Positions 42,571 to 51,192 are shown, numbered from the stretch's first letter. The stretch: 55,006 bases of DNA from CAZLYX01 sp964563885 (GCA_964563885.1 CAZLYX010000007.1:1-55006); one strand, 5' to 3'. A program made the numbers and translations. Notes: generated by a model from the sequence alone, not told the origin.

Positions 42571-44205
42571 ATGATGACCTTGCATCCAATCCGTTTTCCC
42601 TTAATCGCCGCGTGTATTGCATTGGCTTTATCTGCTTGTGGTGGCGAATCTGAGCAAAAAGGAGCACCTGCCGCAGCGGCTGATAAAGCCAATGTGGTGA
42701 CTCGCAATAATGTCACTGAGCCACAATCGCTCGACCCACATCAAATGACGGGCGTACCCGAAATTAATATTGTGCGCGACTTACTAGAAGGCCTAGTGGA
42801 AACCGATGCTAAAGGCGCATTGATGCCAGCAGCGGCTGAATCGTGGTCATCGCCAGACAATAAAGTATGGACATTTAAGCTGCGAGCAGACGCAAAATGG
42901 AGCAATGGTGATGCGCTCACAGCAGAAGACTTTGTTTATAGTTGGCGTCGCTTAGTTGATCCCAAAACTGCTTCTCAATATGCCTCTTATCTACAAGCTG
43001 CGCGTATTGTTAATATAGATGAAATTTTAGAAGGTAAAAAAACACCAGATACACTTGGCATAAAAGCACTTGATGCGCACACGCTGCAAGTAGATTTGTC
43101 TTTGCCGGTGCCTTATTTTCCTAAAATGTTGTACCACGCGGCTGTTAAGCCAGTGCACCGTACAACGGTGGAAAAGTTTGGTGTGAAATGGACACAGCCT
43201 GCAAATTTTGTAGGCAACGGTCCTTATACCATTGCCAAATGGGTGGTTAATGAGCGCATCGAATTGGCACGCAACCCGCAATACCGCGACAACGCCAATA
43301 CGCGCATTGATAAAGTGGTGTTTTTGCCGATTGGCTCACAAGTTGATGATGTGGCGCGCTATGAAGCGGGCGAAGTAGACATTACCGATGCGCTGCCGCC
43401 AGAAATGTACAGCAAACTTAAGCAACAATATCCAAATGAGCTGCAAACCAGTCCGTATTTGTGTACCTACTATTTTGAGGTCAACAACCAAACAGCGCCG
43501 TTTAATGATGTGAGAGTGCGCAAAGCCTTATCGTTAGCACTTGATCGCGACATCATTGCCCAAAAAGTAATCGGCAGAGGCGAAGAACCAGCTTATAACT
43601 TAACCCGTGTTGGTACCGATGGGTTTACGGCTTATGTGCCCGAGTGGAGTAAGTGGAATCAAGCTCAGCGCGTGGCAGAAGCGAAAAAACTGTTGAAAGA
43701 AGCAGGTTATGGCGAAGACAAACCATTGGCGTTTAATTTTTTATACAATACCTCTGAACAACATAAAAAAATTGCTGTTGCCGCCGCTTCTATGTGGAAT
43801 CAGGCTTTGGGTTTTGTGAAGGTCAACTTAGAAAATCAAGAATGGAAAACTTATCTTGATAATCGCCGTAGCGGTAATTACCAAGTCGCGCGAGCTTCTT
43901 GGTGTGGTGATTACAACGAGCCATCTACGTTTCTTAATACCTTGCGCAGCGACAACAGCAGCAATCGCTCGTTTTATAAAAATAAAAATTACGATGCCAT
44001 TTTGAATCAAACGTTGGCAGCAGGCATAGATGATGCGGCGCGCAGCCGTTTATATCAACAAGCCGAGCAGCAGCTTGATCATGATAGCGTGCTGATTCCG
44101 GTTTATGGTTATGTGAACTCACGCTTAGTAAAACCACGTATTGGCGGCTATTCTACTGAAGATGTACTCAATGAATTGCCGAGCAAACGATTGTTTATTC
44201 AATAA
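42571..44205 (+). CDS. Oligopeptide-binding lipoprotein of the OppA family
   Basis: A 544-residue solute-binding protein (SBP family 5). The signal ends in the lipobox ALSAC with lipidated Cys23, unusual for Gram-negative OppA, which is normally soluble. Diagnostic parts are NNVTEPQSLDPHQMTGVPE, the DLLEGLVETDAKGALMPAAA segment, WSNGDALTAEDFVYSWRRLV and FNDVRVRKALSLALDRD. The binding pocket is that of OppA/MppA/SapA types. No permease or ATPase gene is adjacent. yejBEF, 15 kb away on the same strand, lacks a binding protein and could be its partner (inference). Confidence 0.9.
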   Translation: MMTLHPIRFPLIAACIALALSACGGESEQKGAPAAAADKANVVTRNNVTEPQSLDPHQMTGVPEINIVRDLLEGLVETDAKGALMPAAAESWSSPDNKVWTFKLRADAKWSNGDALTAEDFVYSWRRLVDPKTASQYASYLQAARIVNIDEILEGKKTPDTLGIKALDAHTLQVDLSLPVPYFPKMLYHAAVKPVHRTTVEKFGVKWTQPANFVGNGPYTIAKWVVNERIELARNPQYRDNANTRIDKVVFLPIGSQVDDVARYEAGEVDITDALPPEMYSKLKQQYPNELQTSPYLCTYYFEVNNQTAPFNDVRVRKALSLALDRDIIAQKVIGRGEEPAYNLTRVGTDGFTAYVPEWSKWNQAQRVAEAKKLLKEAGYGEDKPLAFNFLYNTSEQHKKIAVAAASMWNQALGFVKVNLENQEWKTYLDNRRSGNYQVARASWCGDYNEPSTFLNTLRSDNSSNRSFYKNKNYDAILNQTLAAGIDDAARSRLYQQAEQQLDHDSVLIPVYGYVNSRLVKPRIGGYSTEDVLNELPSKRLFIQ

Positions 44206-44230
44206 CAATTAGTTTTTAAGTAATAAACTC

Positions 44231-44262
44231 AAAGGCTACCTGAATGTTCAGGTAGCCTTTTT
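44231..44262 (+). terminator. Paired-DUS terminator after the OppA-like gene
   Basis: AAAGGCTACCTGAA and TTCAGGTAGCCTTT form a perfect 14-bp stem with a 2-nt centre, followed by TTT. DUS at 44233-44244 and 44247-44258. Confidence 0.85.
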
Positions 44263-44410
44263 ACTTGTAGTTATTGATTATCCGTAAAACCAAACTGTAA
44301 TCAGAATGTTTATTTTTGCATCTTAGTTGGCGCATAATTGCATTTATATTAAAATGAATAATTATTTTAATGATAATAATAAAAATATATATTATTACAA
44401 GGGGAGAGTG

Positions 44411-45100
44411 ATGAGCATCAAAGACTGGCCAGAAGGGGAAAGACCGCGTGAAAAACTACAAGCATTGGGTGTGGCAGCTTTGAGCGATGCAGAATTATTG
44501 GCAATTTTATTACGTGTTGGCACACGCGGGATGAGCGCGGTGGATTTAGCACGTTATTTAATCACAGAGTTTGGTTCGTTATCACAATTAATGTCGGCAA
44601 ATGAGCGTGAATTAATGAAGCATAAAGGCATGGGTTTGGCGAGTTATACTCAGTTTGCAGTGGTGAAAGAAATTGGGCAACGTATTTTGGTGGCAGAATT
44701 GTGCGAACAAACTGTATTCAATGCCCCCGATCAAGTAAAGCAGTTTTTGCGTTTACAATTGGGCAGTGAAAAAGTAGAGGTGACGCTGGCTTTGTTGCTC
44801 AATCGACAAAATCAATTATTGTGTATCCGCGAATTAGCACGCGGCACATTGGCAGAAAATACGGTTTATATTCGTGAAGTGGTTAAACTGGCATTGGATG
44901 AACACGCCAGCGCATTGATTATTGCGCATAATCATCCTGGTGGCTCACCTATGCCTTCTGATGCAGACATCGCGTTTACGCGAAAACTTGCTCAAGCTTT
45001 AGATTTGGTAGATGTGCTTTTGCTTGATCATTTTATTGTTACTGCTTCGCAAGCTATTGGGTTTACCGAGTTAGGGTTGATGCCGTTTGAGGTTGATTGA
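44411..45100 (+). CDS. radC: RadC family JAB/MPN-domain protein
   Basis: A 229-residue protein. N-terminal helix-hairpin-helix-like UPF0758 domain (MSIKDWPEGERPREKLQALG, ALSDAELLAILLRVGTRG), then the JAMM metal site AHNHPGGSPMPSDAD (about 178-192). RadC was long thought to act in DNA repair, but the role is disputed; JAMM proteases are zinc peptidases. Start taken at 44411 behind GGGGAGAGTG; the upstream in-frame AT-rich leader from 44327 is unlikely to be translated. Confidence 0.93.
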   Translation: MSIKDWPEGERPREKLQALGVAALSDAELLAILLRVGTRGMSAVDLARYLITEFGSLSQLMSANERELMKHKGMGLASYTQFAVVKEIGQRILVAELCEQTVFNAPDQVKQFLRLQLGSEKVEVTLALLLNRQNQLLCIRELARGTLAENTVYIREVVKLALDEHASALIIAHNHPGGSPMPSDADIAFTRKLAQALDLVDVLLLDHFIVTASQAIGFTELGLMPFEVD

Positions 45101-45616
45101 GCACGCTCAAAGAAATTACCTGGATGCCAGCGTGTTTATCATTTATATTTTGTTATCTTCACTGTTTCTGGTGTACATTTTTGTCATTATTAATCATTTG
45201 TTGCGGCTGTTTTTATGCTTGAACTAGTGGAGTTTTCATCAAACTTTGAAATAAATTCAGCTTCCATGGTTTAACTGAGCTTTAGTAAATTCTATTTAAA
45301 CTTGGTAGAAGAATCGCTTAAAATATCGTTATGATTCTGGTATACATGTGATGCAGGTGGTAGGATTGATCAAGCTTTCAGGTAGCTTGATTAACCGTAA
45401 AATATAGAACTGACTTACACTTAATGAATAATGAACATCGATATTGTACTAAAGTGCGTACGCGCCGTTTGTATGAGCTTTCCGCAGATTTTTTGTTGAT
45501 GTGCAGAATGTGGATATAGTAATGCGAATAATAAAATGTACGCAGTGGCATTTTAATGTAAAAACTTTGCCGCAGCTAACCTGCGCAAAAATGGTAAAGA
45601 ACTATTCAGGTAGCTT
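45101..45616. other. Intergenic stretch without a supported gene
   Basis: These 516 bases hold only short open frames without ribosome binding sites, including overlapping hydrophobic ones near 45093-45230. Visible are an 8-bp inverted repeat ATCAAGCT/AGCTTGAT around a variant DUS (TTCAGGTAGCTT, 45377-45388) and a second copy of the same variant at 45605-45616, directly touching the next start codon. Confidence 0.6.
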
Positions 45617-46417
45617 ATGAAACGTAATTGGAAAGTGATTGCTGCTTATAGCCAAGCTTATATGAAGCAGGTCTATCAGAATGCTCGCACTTGGCTGGTG
45701 AAACGAAATTGGAAAGCGGTTCCGACTGATACTCAAGTTTATATGAAGCAGGCCTATTACAACGGTCGCGCTTGGTTTATTGAAAAAGATTGGAAAGCCA
45801 TTCCGATTAGTGCTCAGACACATACGAAGCAAACCTATGAGACTAGCCGAGCTTGGCTTTATAAGTGTTATAAGGAAATTAAAATGGATTTAACGGAAAC
45901 TAAAATCAGCTCAGAATCAGTATTGGATGGCAAATTTGTGAGCATTGCTCGTGACACTGTGCGATTACCTAATGGCAATGAAGGCATACGAGTTGTCATT
46001 CGCCATCCTGGTGCAGCGTGTGTGTTGGCAGTAACAGAAGATGATGAAGTGGTGTTTGTGCGCCAATGGCGTTATGCCATTGGCCAGCCTTTATTAGAGG
46101 TGCCAGCAGGCAAATTAGATGAAGACGAAGACCCAGCAGCATGCGCTTTACGTGAGCTGGCCGAAGAAACACCGTATGCAGCCAAAAGTGTGGAATTGCT
46201 GCACACTTTTTATACTGCACCAGGATTTTGTGATGAAAAAATGTACCTTTACTTGGCTAAAGAAGTTACCAAGACCAGCACTTTAGAACCTGATCAAGAT
46301 GAATTTGTGGAAACGGTATTGCTGAGCCGAGATCAAGTGAAAGATGCGCTATACAGTAATCTTATCCAAGACGCAAAAACGGTGATTGCCTTGCAATATT
46401 GGTTATTAAATACTTGA
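45617..46417 (+). CDS. Nudix hydrolase (ADP-ribose pyrophosphatase type) with repeated N-terminal extension
   Basis: 266 residues as drawn. Residues 90-266 are a complete ADP-ribose pyrophosphatase-like Nudix enzyme: MDLTETKISSESVLDGKFVS, then VVFVRQWRYAIGQPLLEVPA and the Nudix box GKLDEDEDPAACALRELAEE (G-x5-E-x7-REL-x-EE) followed by TPY. Residues 2-82 are three tandem copies of a 27-residue unit with N-W-K, M-K-Q and R-x-W landmarks. The ATG of residue 90 (45884) has its own strong site (AAGGAAATTAAA), while the upstream ATG at 45617 abuts a variant DUS and lacks a clear site. So the enzyme may be made alone from 45884, with the repeat region either a separate in-frame leader or a true fusion. 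Confidence 0.8.
   Translation: MKRNWKVIAAYSQAYMKQVYQNARTWLVKRNWKAVPTDTQVYMKQAYYNGRAWFIEKDWKAIPISAQTHTKQTYETSRAWLYKCYKEIKMDLTETKISSESVLDGKFVSIARDTVRLPNGNEGIRVVIRHPGAACVLAVTEDDEVVFVRQWRYAIGQPLLEVPAGKLDEDEDPAACALRELAEETPYAAKSVELLHTFYTAPGFCDEKMYLYLAKEVTKTSTLEPDQDEFVETVLLSRDQVKDALYSNLIQDAKTVIALQYWLLNT
45620..45862 (+). repeat. Three 81-bp (27-residue) coding repeats before the Nudix domain
   Basis: Units at residues 2-28, 29-55 and 56-82. Conserved positions recur at a period of 27: Trp5/32/59, Lys-Gln at 17-18/44-45/71-72, Tyr20/47/74, and Trp26/53/80. The DNA copies have diverged (silent and replacement changes), so the protein pattern is better kept than the bases, which suggests selection at protein level. 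Confidence 0.85.
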
Positions 46418-46487
46418 ATAGTTTGCTAAAAATAGTAAATTTAACTATACCTTTCAGGTAGCTTTAGTGTTTGACTAAGGAGAACGC

Positions 46488-47240
46488 ATGTTGACGATTA
46501 TTCCTATTTCCGCTTTTCAGGATAACTATATTTGGCTAATCCAGCATGAGCGCGAAATACTGTGCATTGACCCTGGTGATGCCGCGCCTGTTATCGAGTA
46601 TTTGCGCAATCATGATTTGAATTTAAGCCAAATCTGGTTAACGCATCATCACCATGACCATATTGGTGGTGTGGTTGAGTTAAAAAAAGTGTTTCCAGAA
46701 TGTGTGGTGTTTGGCAATAAAGACATCAGCGAAGTAGATAAACAAGTAGGTGAGGGCGATACGGTGTCGTTTGCGGGCTGCGAGGCAGCAGTTTGGCATG
46801 TGCCAGGACACACGGCGACTCATTTGGCTTATTTGCTCAAGATTGATGAGCAGATGCACGTGTTTTGTGGTGATACTTTATTCAGCGCAGGTTGCGGGCG
46901 TGTGTTCACTGGCACGATGGAACAGCTTCATGCCAGCTTGCAACGATTTGCCAGCTTGTCTCAAAATGCGCTGTTCTATCCAGCACACGAATATACTGCA
47001 TCTAATTTGCGTTTTGCGGCACATGTCGAGCCAGATAATATTCATGTTTCCGCCGCGCAAGTGGCTGCTCAAAATATCCCAACTTTGCCCGTGAGCTTGG
47101 CGCACGAGCTTAAAATAAACCCATTTCTACGGATAGAAGAGCCACAGCTTATTGCTCAAGTTGAGGCGCTGCTTGGCGCTAAGTTAAACAATAATATTGA
47201 CGTGTTTACCGCATTGCGAGAGATGAAAAATACGTTTTAA
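46488..47240 (+). CDS. gloB: Hydroxyacylglutathione hydrolase (glyoxalase II)
   Basis: Hydrolyses S-lactoylglutathione in methylglyoxal detoxification. 250 residues (E. coli 251). Metallo-beta-lactamase fold with the metal site THHHHDHIGG, GHTATHLAYLL, CGDTLFSAGCGRVFTGT and PAHEYTASNLRFA; the C-terminal helical domain ends VFTALREMKNTF. GGAGAACGC precedes the ATG. A variant DUS lies at 46453-46464 upstream. Confidence 0.94.
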   Translation: MLTIIPISAFQDNYIWLIQHEREILCIDPGDAAPVIEYLRNHDLNLSQIWLTHHHHDHIGGVVELKKVFPECVVFGNKDISEVDKQVGEGDTVSFAGCEAAVWHVPGHTATHLAYLLKIDEQMHVFCGDTLFSAGCGRVFTGTMEQLHASLQRFASLSQNALFYPAHEYTASNLRFAAHVEPDNIHVSAAQVAAQNIPTLPVSLAHELKINPFLRIEEPQLIAQVEALLGAKLNNNIDVFTALREMKNTF

Positions 47241-47250
47241 TTGTAATAAT

Positions 47251-47300
47251 GAGGCTACCTGAAACTTAAACACGCAAATTTCAGGTAGCCTTAGTTTTTT
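47251..47300 (+). terminator. Paired-DUS terminator after gloB
   Basis: AGGCTACCTGAAA (47252-47264) and TTTCAGGTAGCCT (47279-47291) with a 14-nt loop, followed by TAGTTTTTT. Confidence 0.75.
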
Positions 47301-47343
47301 CTAATGGTTTTATAAGCTATATAAACATCAGTACAATACTGTA

Positions 47344-47400
47344 AGAAGGCTACCTGAAAGATGTTAACTTCATTGAAGTATATCTTTCAGGTAGCCTTCT
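47344..47400 (-). terminator. Paired-DUS terminator of the NhaD-type gene
   Basis: AGAAGGCTACCTGAAAGAT and ATCTTTCAGGTAGCCTTCT pair over 19 bp around a loop that itself contains a smaller hairpin (ACTTCATTGAAGT). 19 bp past the minus-strand stop; it faces the gloB terminator. Confidence 0.75.
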
Positions 47401-47418
47401 AATATCAAGTGCTTGAGT

Positions 47419-48840
47419 CTAGAATAATTCCCATACAAAGAAAATAAAGGTGTGCAGAATAAGCAAGGGCACCAAAATACCAAAAGACCATGCCATGTAG
47501 CCGAAGAAGCTTGGCATCGCTACTTTTCGTTGCTCTGCAATCGCTTTAACCATAAAGTTTGGCGCATTGCCGATATAAGAAAGCGCACCCATAAATACCG
47601 AACCCATCGATATTGCCAACAAAGTGTGAAATAGTGGGCCAGACATCAAGGCTTCAGCTTCGCCACCTGCCATATTAAAGAACACTAAATAAGTGGGTGC
47701 ATTATCAAGGAATGCAGATAATAAACCAGTCATCCAAAAATACATGGTGTTAATGGGGTTGCCCGCTTCATTGTGAACCAGAGAAATCAAGCTGCTGAAA
47801 TGGCCAGCTTCACCTGCTTTTAGAATAGCAATAACAGGGGCAATGGTAATAAAAATACCCAAAAATAATTTGCCAACTTCTAAAATAGGATCCCAGTTAA
47901 ATTCATTCCCAGCACGAACTTGTTTCGGTGTAATCATCAGTGAAATCACTGTCAAAATCACAAAAATAGAATCGCGAATCAAGTTTTGTAGCTTGTAATA
48001 ACTGCCAAATATTTCAAAACCTGGATGGTCTGGTTTCCATAATCCTGACATCAAAACAGCTGCAATCACACCTGCTAACAATAAAAAATTCCATTTGCCA
48101 TAGATTTTTATCTTGCTGTCTGGAGTTGGATCTTTTTCGTACAATTCAGTTTTTTCGCAGTAAAAGTGACGGTCGATAAAATAAAATACAGTCAGTAAAA
48201 CAACAGCGCTGATAAGCACAGGCATGAGCATATGCTGCACTGTCCACATAAAGTCAACACCTTTTAGAAAGCCTAAAAAGAGTGGTGGATCGCCTAAAGG
48301 CGTTAAGCCACCACCAATATTGGCTACTAAGAAAATAAAGAACACCACCACATGCACACGATGTTTGCGGTTGTCATTGGCTTTCAGTAAAGGACGAATA
48401 AGCAGCATGGCTGCACCAGTAGTGCCCATAATTGATGCCAGAACAGTGCCAATGGCTAAAATAGTGGTGTTGGTTTTAGGGCTGCCGTGTAAGTTGCCCC
48501 AAATGAGGATGCCGCCAGAAATAGTGTACAGCGCCAGCAGGAGTAGAATAAAGGGAATATATTCTTCTACCAAGGCGTGGGCAATCGTGCCTATGCCCGC
48601 ATCTATGCCATAAGACAATGCAAAAGGCGCAATGAATAACATTGTCCACAGGGCGGTGATTTTCCCAAAGTGATGATGCCAGGTGTGTGCAAAAAATAAT
48701 GGGCCAGTGGCAATGGATAATAAAATCAGGGCAAATGGTATGCCCCACAAGAGGCTTAAGTTGGCACCATCAGGCATGGCTGCATGAGCCAGCGCTGGAG
48801 TAAACAACAAGGGTAGAAGTGCGGTTTGAGCGCGCATCAT
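47419..48840 (-). CDS. NhaD-type sodium:proton antiporter (UIT7/CitMHS-like)
   Basis: A 473-residue inner-membrane protein with about 12 helices. A signal-like first helix (ALLPLLFTPALAHA) is followed by GGILIWGNLHGSPKTNTTIL, the conserved VANIGGGLTPLGDPPLFLGF and FLDNAPTYLVFFNMAGGEAE, hallmark half-motifs of NhaD/UIT7-type carriers of the ion transporter superfamily. Start at 48840 (AAGGAG in front, then two Met codons); an upstream in-frame Met at 48879 is less likely. It may export sodium for proton entry or move a dicarboxylate; the substrate is unproven. Confidence 0.82.
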   Translation of the reverse strand: MMRAQTALLPLLFTPALAHAAMPDGANLSLLWGIPFALILLSIATGPLFFAHTWHHHFGKITALWTMLFIAPFALSYGIDAGIGTIAHALVEEYIPFILLLLALYTISGGILIWGNLHGSPKTNTTILAIGTVLASIMGTTGAAMLLIRPLLKANDNRKHRVHVVVFFIFLVANIGGGLTPLGDPPLFLGFLKGVDFMWTVQHMLMPVLISAVVLLTVFYFIDRHFYCEKTELYEKDPTPDSKIKIYGKWNFLLLAGVIAAVLMSGLWKPDHPGFEIFGSYYKLQNLIRDSIFVILTVISLMITPKQVRAGNEFNWDPILEVGKLFLGIFITIAPVIAILKAGEAGHFSSLISLVHNEAGNPINTMYFWMTGLLSAFLDNAPTYLVFFNMAGGEAEALMSGPLFHTLLAISMGSVFMGALSYIGNAPNFMVKAIAEQRKVAMPSFFGYMAWSFGILVPLLILHTFIFFVWELF

Positions 48841-49032
48841 GGCTCCTTCTTGGCGGGTTGTGGGGTAGTATGGCAGCAAAATAGCTGCGTACTGAGAGGA
48901 GAAATCATGTTACATAAGCGCTGAATTGTAAATGAAAATGCTTATTTAGACCAGAAAATCGCTAAAAAGAGCTGACTTTAAGAGAACTATTGGTAAATAG
49001 AAGAGAGAAAAATAGAAAGGCTACCTGAACTT

Positions 49033-49395
49033 TTATGCATCAGGCAAGCGCCACATCCATATGGCTACAGCGAGGCAAAATATGGCTGCTAGCGCGGCAA
49101 TCCACCAGCGCTCAGGGAAACGGTAAAGCAAGACCACACAAGAGAAAGTCATCATGCTAAAAGCAAAATATTTGGCGCGCCGTGGCACCGCACGGCGCGT
49201 TTCCCAGTTGTGAACCATAGGCCCAAAATATTGGTGCTCTTTCAGCCAGCGGTGAAAGCGTGGTGAGGCACGCGCCCAGCAAGCGGCCGCGAGCAATATA
49301 AATGGCGTGGTTGGTAAAATGGGTAGCACAAGGCCAATGATGGCGAGCAGCAGTGAAATACCACCAAGAAGCCAGAATATAAAGCGAACAATCAT
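49033..49395 (-). CDS. DUF454 family membrane protein (YbaN)
   Basis: 120 residues with three or four helices: FIFWLLGGISLLLAIIGLVL, PILPTTPFILLAAACWARAS (the DUF454 signature), then RRAKYFAFSMMTFSCVVLLY and a C-terminal helix. Function unknown. Its start overlaps the stop of the DUF1415 gene by 4 bp, so the two are translationally coupled. Confidence 0.9.
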   Translation of the reverse strand: MIVRFIFWLLGGISLLLAIIGLVLPILPTTPFILLAAACWARASPRFHRWLKEHQYFGPMVHNWETRRAVPRRAKYFAFSMMTFSCVVLLYRFPERWWIAALAAIFCLAVAIWMWRLPDA

Positions 49396-49970
49396 GAATC
49401 TGCGGTTGTATCGTGTGAACAGCGCGGAATATCGAGTTTATCCCAGCCTTCGTGCCCGAGCTGCTCAAGTAGGGCGATGTTGCGTTCAAAAATAGTAGCG
49501 GCATCAGGAAAAGATTCGCTGGCTTTGGCAATGCTGTCTTCACGGATTAAGTGCAAAGTTGGGTAAGGCGAACGATTGGTGTAGTTACTAATGTCGTCAG
49601 GCTCAGTGTCTGCAAATTGAAAATCGGGGTGAAAGGGCGCAATTTGGATAATACCATCTACGTTGTTGTCATCAATAGCAGTGTCGGCAAGATCAAGCAT
49701 GTCGTTAAATATGAGGAAATCTGCAAACAAGCTTGGATGAACCAATAAAGTGGTTTCAACTTCTGATGCTGGTGTTTCGCTTAGATAGTGTAGTTCACGA
49801 TCTAGGTCTTCCAAAAAACCATCAAGGTGTTTAGCATGGCTCACAGTAATGCGTATTTGATTTTTGGTATAAGGCGCTTTGGCAAACGGGCATAAGTTTA
49901 AACCTATAACCGCTTTTTCTAACCAGATACGAGTGTGTTGAATAACCAATTCATCGTTGGGAGTGTTCAT
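49392..49970 (-). CDS. DUF1415 family protein
   Basis: A 192-residue soluble protein. The N-terminal TRIWLEKAVIGLNLCPFAKA is the DUF1415 signature, followed by TTLLVHPSLFADFLIFNDML, IIQIAPFHPDFQFAD and SPYPTLHLIREDSI. Function unknown. It is the upstream member of a two-gene unit with YbaN. Its upstream region has a DUS at 50026-50037. Confidence 0.88.
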   Translation of the reverse strand: MNTPNDELVIQHTRIWLEKAVIGLNLCPFAKAPYTKNQIRITVSHAKHLDGFLEDLDRELHYLSETPASEVETTLLVHPSLFADFLIFNDMLDLADTAIDDNNVDGIIQIAPFHPDFQFADTEPDDISNYTNRSPYPTLHLIREDSIAKASESFPDAATIFERNIALLEQLGHEGWDKLDIPRCSHDTTADS

Positions 49971-50105
49971 TAAATGCTTTCTAACTGTTGAGCGCTATTA
50001 AGATAATATTAAGAGATATAAAGGTTTCAGGTAGCCTATTAATATATCCAGATAAAAATAAAGCAGCCTGTGTAGAGGTTGCTTTATAGTAAGGCAAATG
50101 AGAAG

Positions 50106-50594
50106 TTATCCTTGAGCAGTATGCAAATGACTGAGTGGCAAGGCAGTGGTGTTTTTGATTTCTTTTAGCACAAAGCTGGATTTTGCATCCTGCACGCCAG
50201 AGTGTGACAGCAATGTATCTAACACAAAATGAGAAAAAGCATTCATATCGGTAAAAAACGCGTGAAGCAAATAATCAGTTTCGCCGGTTAATGCGAAACA
50301 GCTCAAAACTTCTGGCCATTGTTGAATGGCTTTAGAAAAATCATCGCGCGCTTCACCTGCTTTATTAATGGTTACGCGAATAAAAGCTTGTAGACCTAAT
50401 TCCACTGCCACTGGCGCTAGTAGTGCTGCATATTGACGGATGATGCCAGCATCTTCTAATTGTTTGAGCCGACGCAGACAAGGCGAAGGCGATAAAGCTA
50501 CTCGCTCGGAAAGTTCTACGTTGGTTAACCTGCCGTTTTCTTGTAGGACTTGTAAGATTTTGAGGTCGGTTTTATCTAAGGTGATTTGTCCCAT
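50106..50594 (-). CDS. Lrp/AsnC family transcriptional regulator
   Basis: 162 residues, typical Lrp length (164). N-terminal helix-turn-helix (LDKTDLKILQVLQENGRLTN, then VALSPSPCLRRLKQLEDAGI), C-terminal RAM domain with VLSCFALTGETDYLLHAFFT and VLKEIKNTTALPL. It is near-identical in layout to Lrp rather than AsnC. It is divergent from the glycine riboswitch/gcvT unit across about 600 bp, so control of glycine cleavage, as Lrp does in E. coli, is a reasonable guess. Confidence 0.9.
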   Translation of the reverse strand: MGQITLDKTDLKILQVLQENGRLTNVELSERVALSPSPCLRRLKQLEDAGIIRQYAALLAPVAVELGLQAFIRVTINKAGEARDDFSKAIQQWPEVLSCFALTGETDYLLHAFFTDMNAFSHFVLDTLLSHSGVQDAKSSFVLKEIKNTTALPLSHLHTAQG

Positions 50595-50927
50595 TTTCTT
50601 CTCTTCCTTTGTTTTATTAGTAGGTTTTATTTATTTTTAATAATGTGCGGGCATTGATGCTTTATAGCGAATTGTCAACGATGTTTAAACTTAGGTAAAT
50701 ATATTATTCATAATAAGTGAACATGACTTAAAGCACAATACTTCATAAAGCTTAAATATTTTAAAATATAAACTCAAAAATAAATTTTAATCGTCTTTTT
50801 ATAAATCAATGCTTAATAAGTTACATAATTGCACGTGGTCTGAATGTGTAAAATGTCTCATAACTTCCATAATAACTTACATAAATTGATAGTAAGACAA
50901 TGGATTTAGCTTTAATTTCGAGTAAGC

Positions 50928-50956
50928 TTTACAAAAAATATAACAACATAGATAAT
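50928..50956 (+). promoter_or_regulatory. Promoter of the glycine-riboswitch/gcv transcript
   Basis: TTTACA (50928-50933) and GATAAT (50951-50956) are spaced by 17 bp. Predicted initiation near 50963 puts the transcript start directly before the first aptamer (50967). The region 50595-50927 is very AT-rich and may hold Lrp sites; nothing more specific can be fixed. Confidence 0.65.
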
Positions 50957-50966
50957 CCTTGAAGGT

Positions 50967-51139
50967 ATGCAGGAGAGAGCCGTTAAATCGGCCGCCGAAG
51001 GCGTATATACCCTTTAATCGCTCAGGTCACAGGACTGCATATTCAGAACATCATCTGGAGAGCGGCGCGGTTGCGCCCACCGAAGGGGAGAAGGCTACCT
51101 GAAAAACGATAGCCGAAAATCTCAGGTCACAGAACAGAT
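50967..51139 (+). ncRNA. Tandem glycine riboswitch
   Basis: Two glycine aptamers in series. Aptamer 1: P1 ATGCAG (50967-50972) with CTGCAT (51035-51040); inside GGAGAGAGCCG, GCCGAAGGCG and GCTCAGGTCACAGGAC. Aptamer 2: P1 ATCTG (51053-51057) with CAGAT (51135-51139); inside GGAGAGCGGCG, CACCGAAGGGG and TCTCAGGTCACAGAACAG. These are the conserved glycine-aptamer elements (GGAGAG, CCGAAGG, CTCAGG, GGACAG). It lies upstream of gcvT, where it should raise expression when glycine is plentiful. A full DUS (51092-51103) lies inside the P3b stem-loop of aptamer 2. Confidence 0.95.
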
Positions 51140-51192
51140 AGGGTCGCCTTGCATATGCAGGGCTGATTCTATTGATATTTGGAGAAATTAAG

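Noticed and set aside
45093..45230. Overlapping hydrophobic short frames after radC
   Set aside because: Two frames are open at once, neither has a ribosome binding site, and the T-rich composition alone gives hydrophobic codons.
45602..45832. A minus-strand frame of 76 codons with repeats opposite the Nudix extension
   Set aside because: It is the mirror image of the 81-bp coding repeats on the plus strand; the plus frame joins a clear enzyme.
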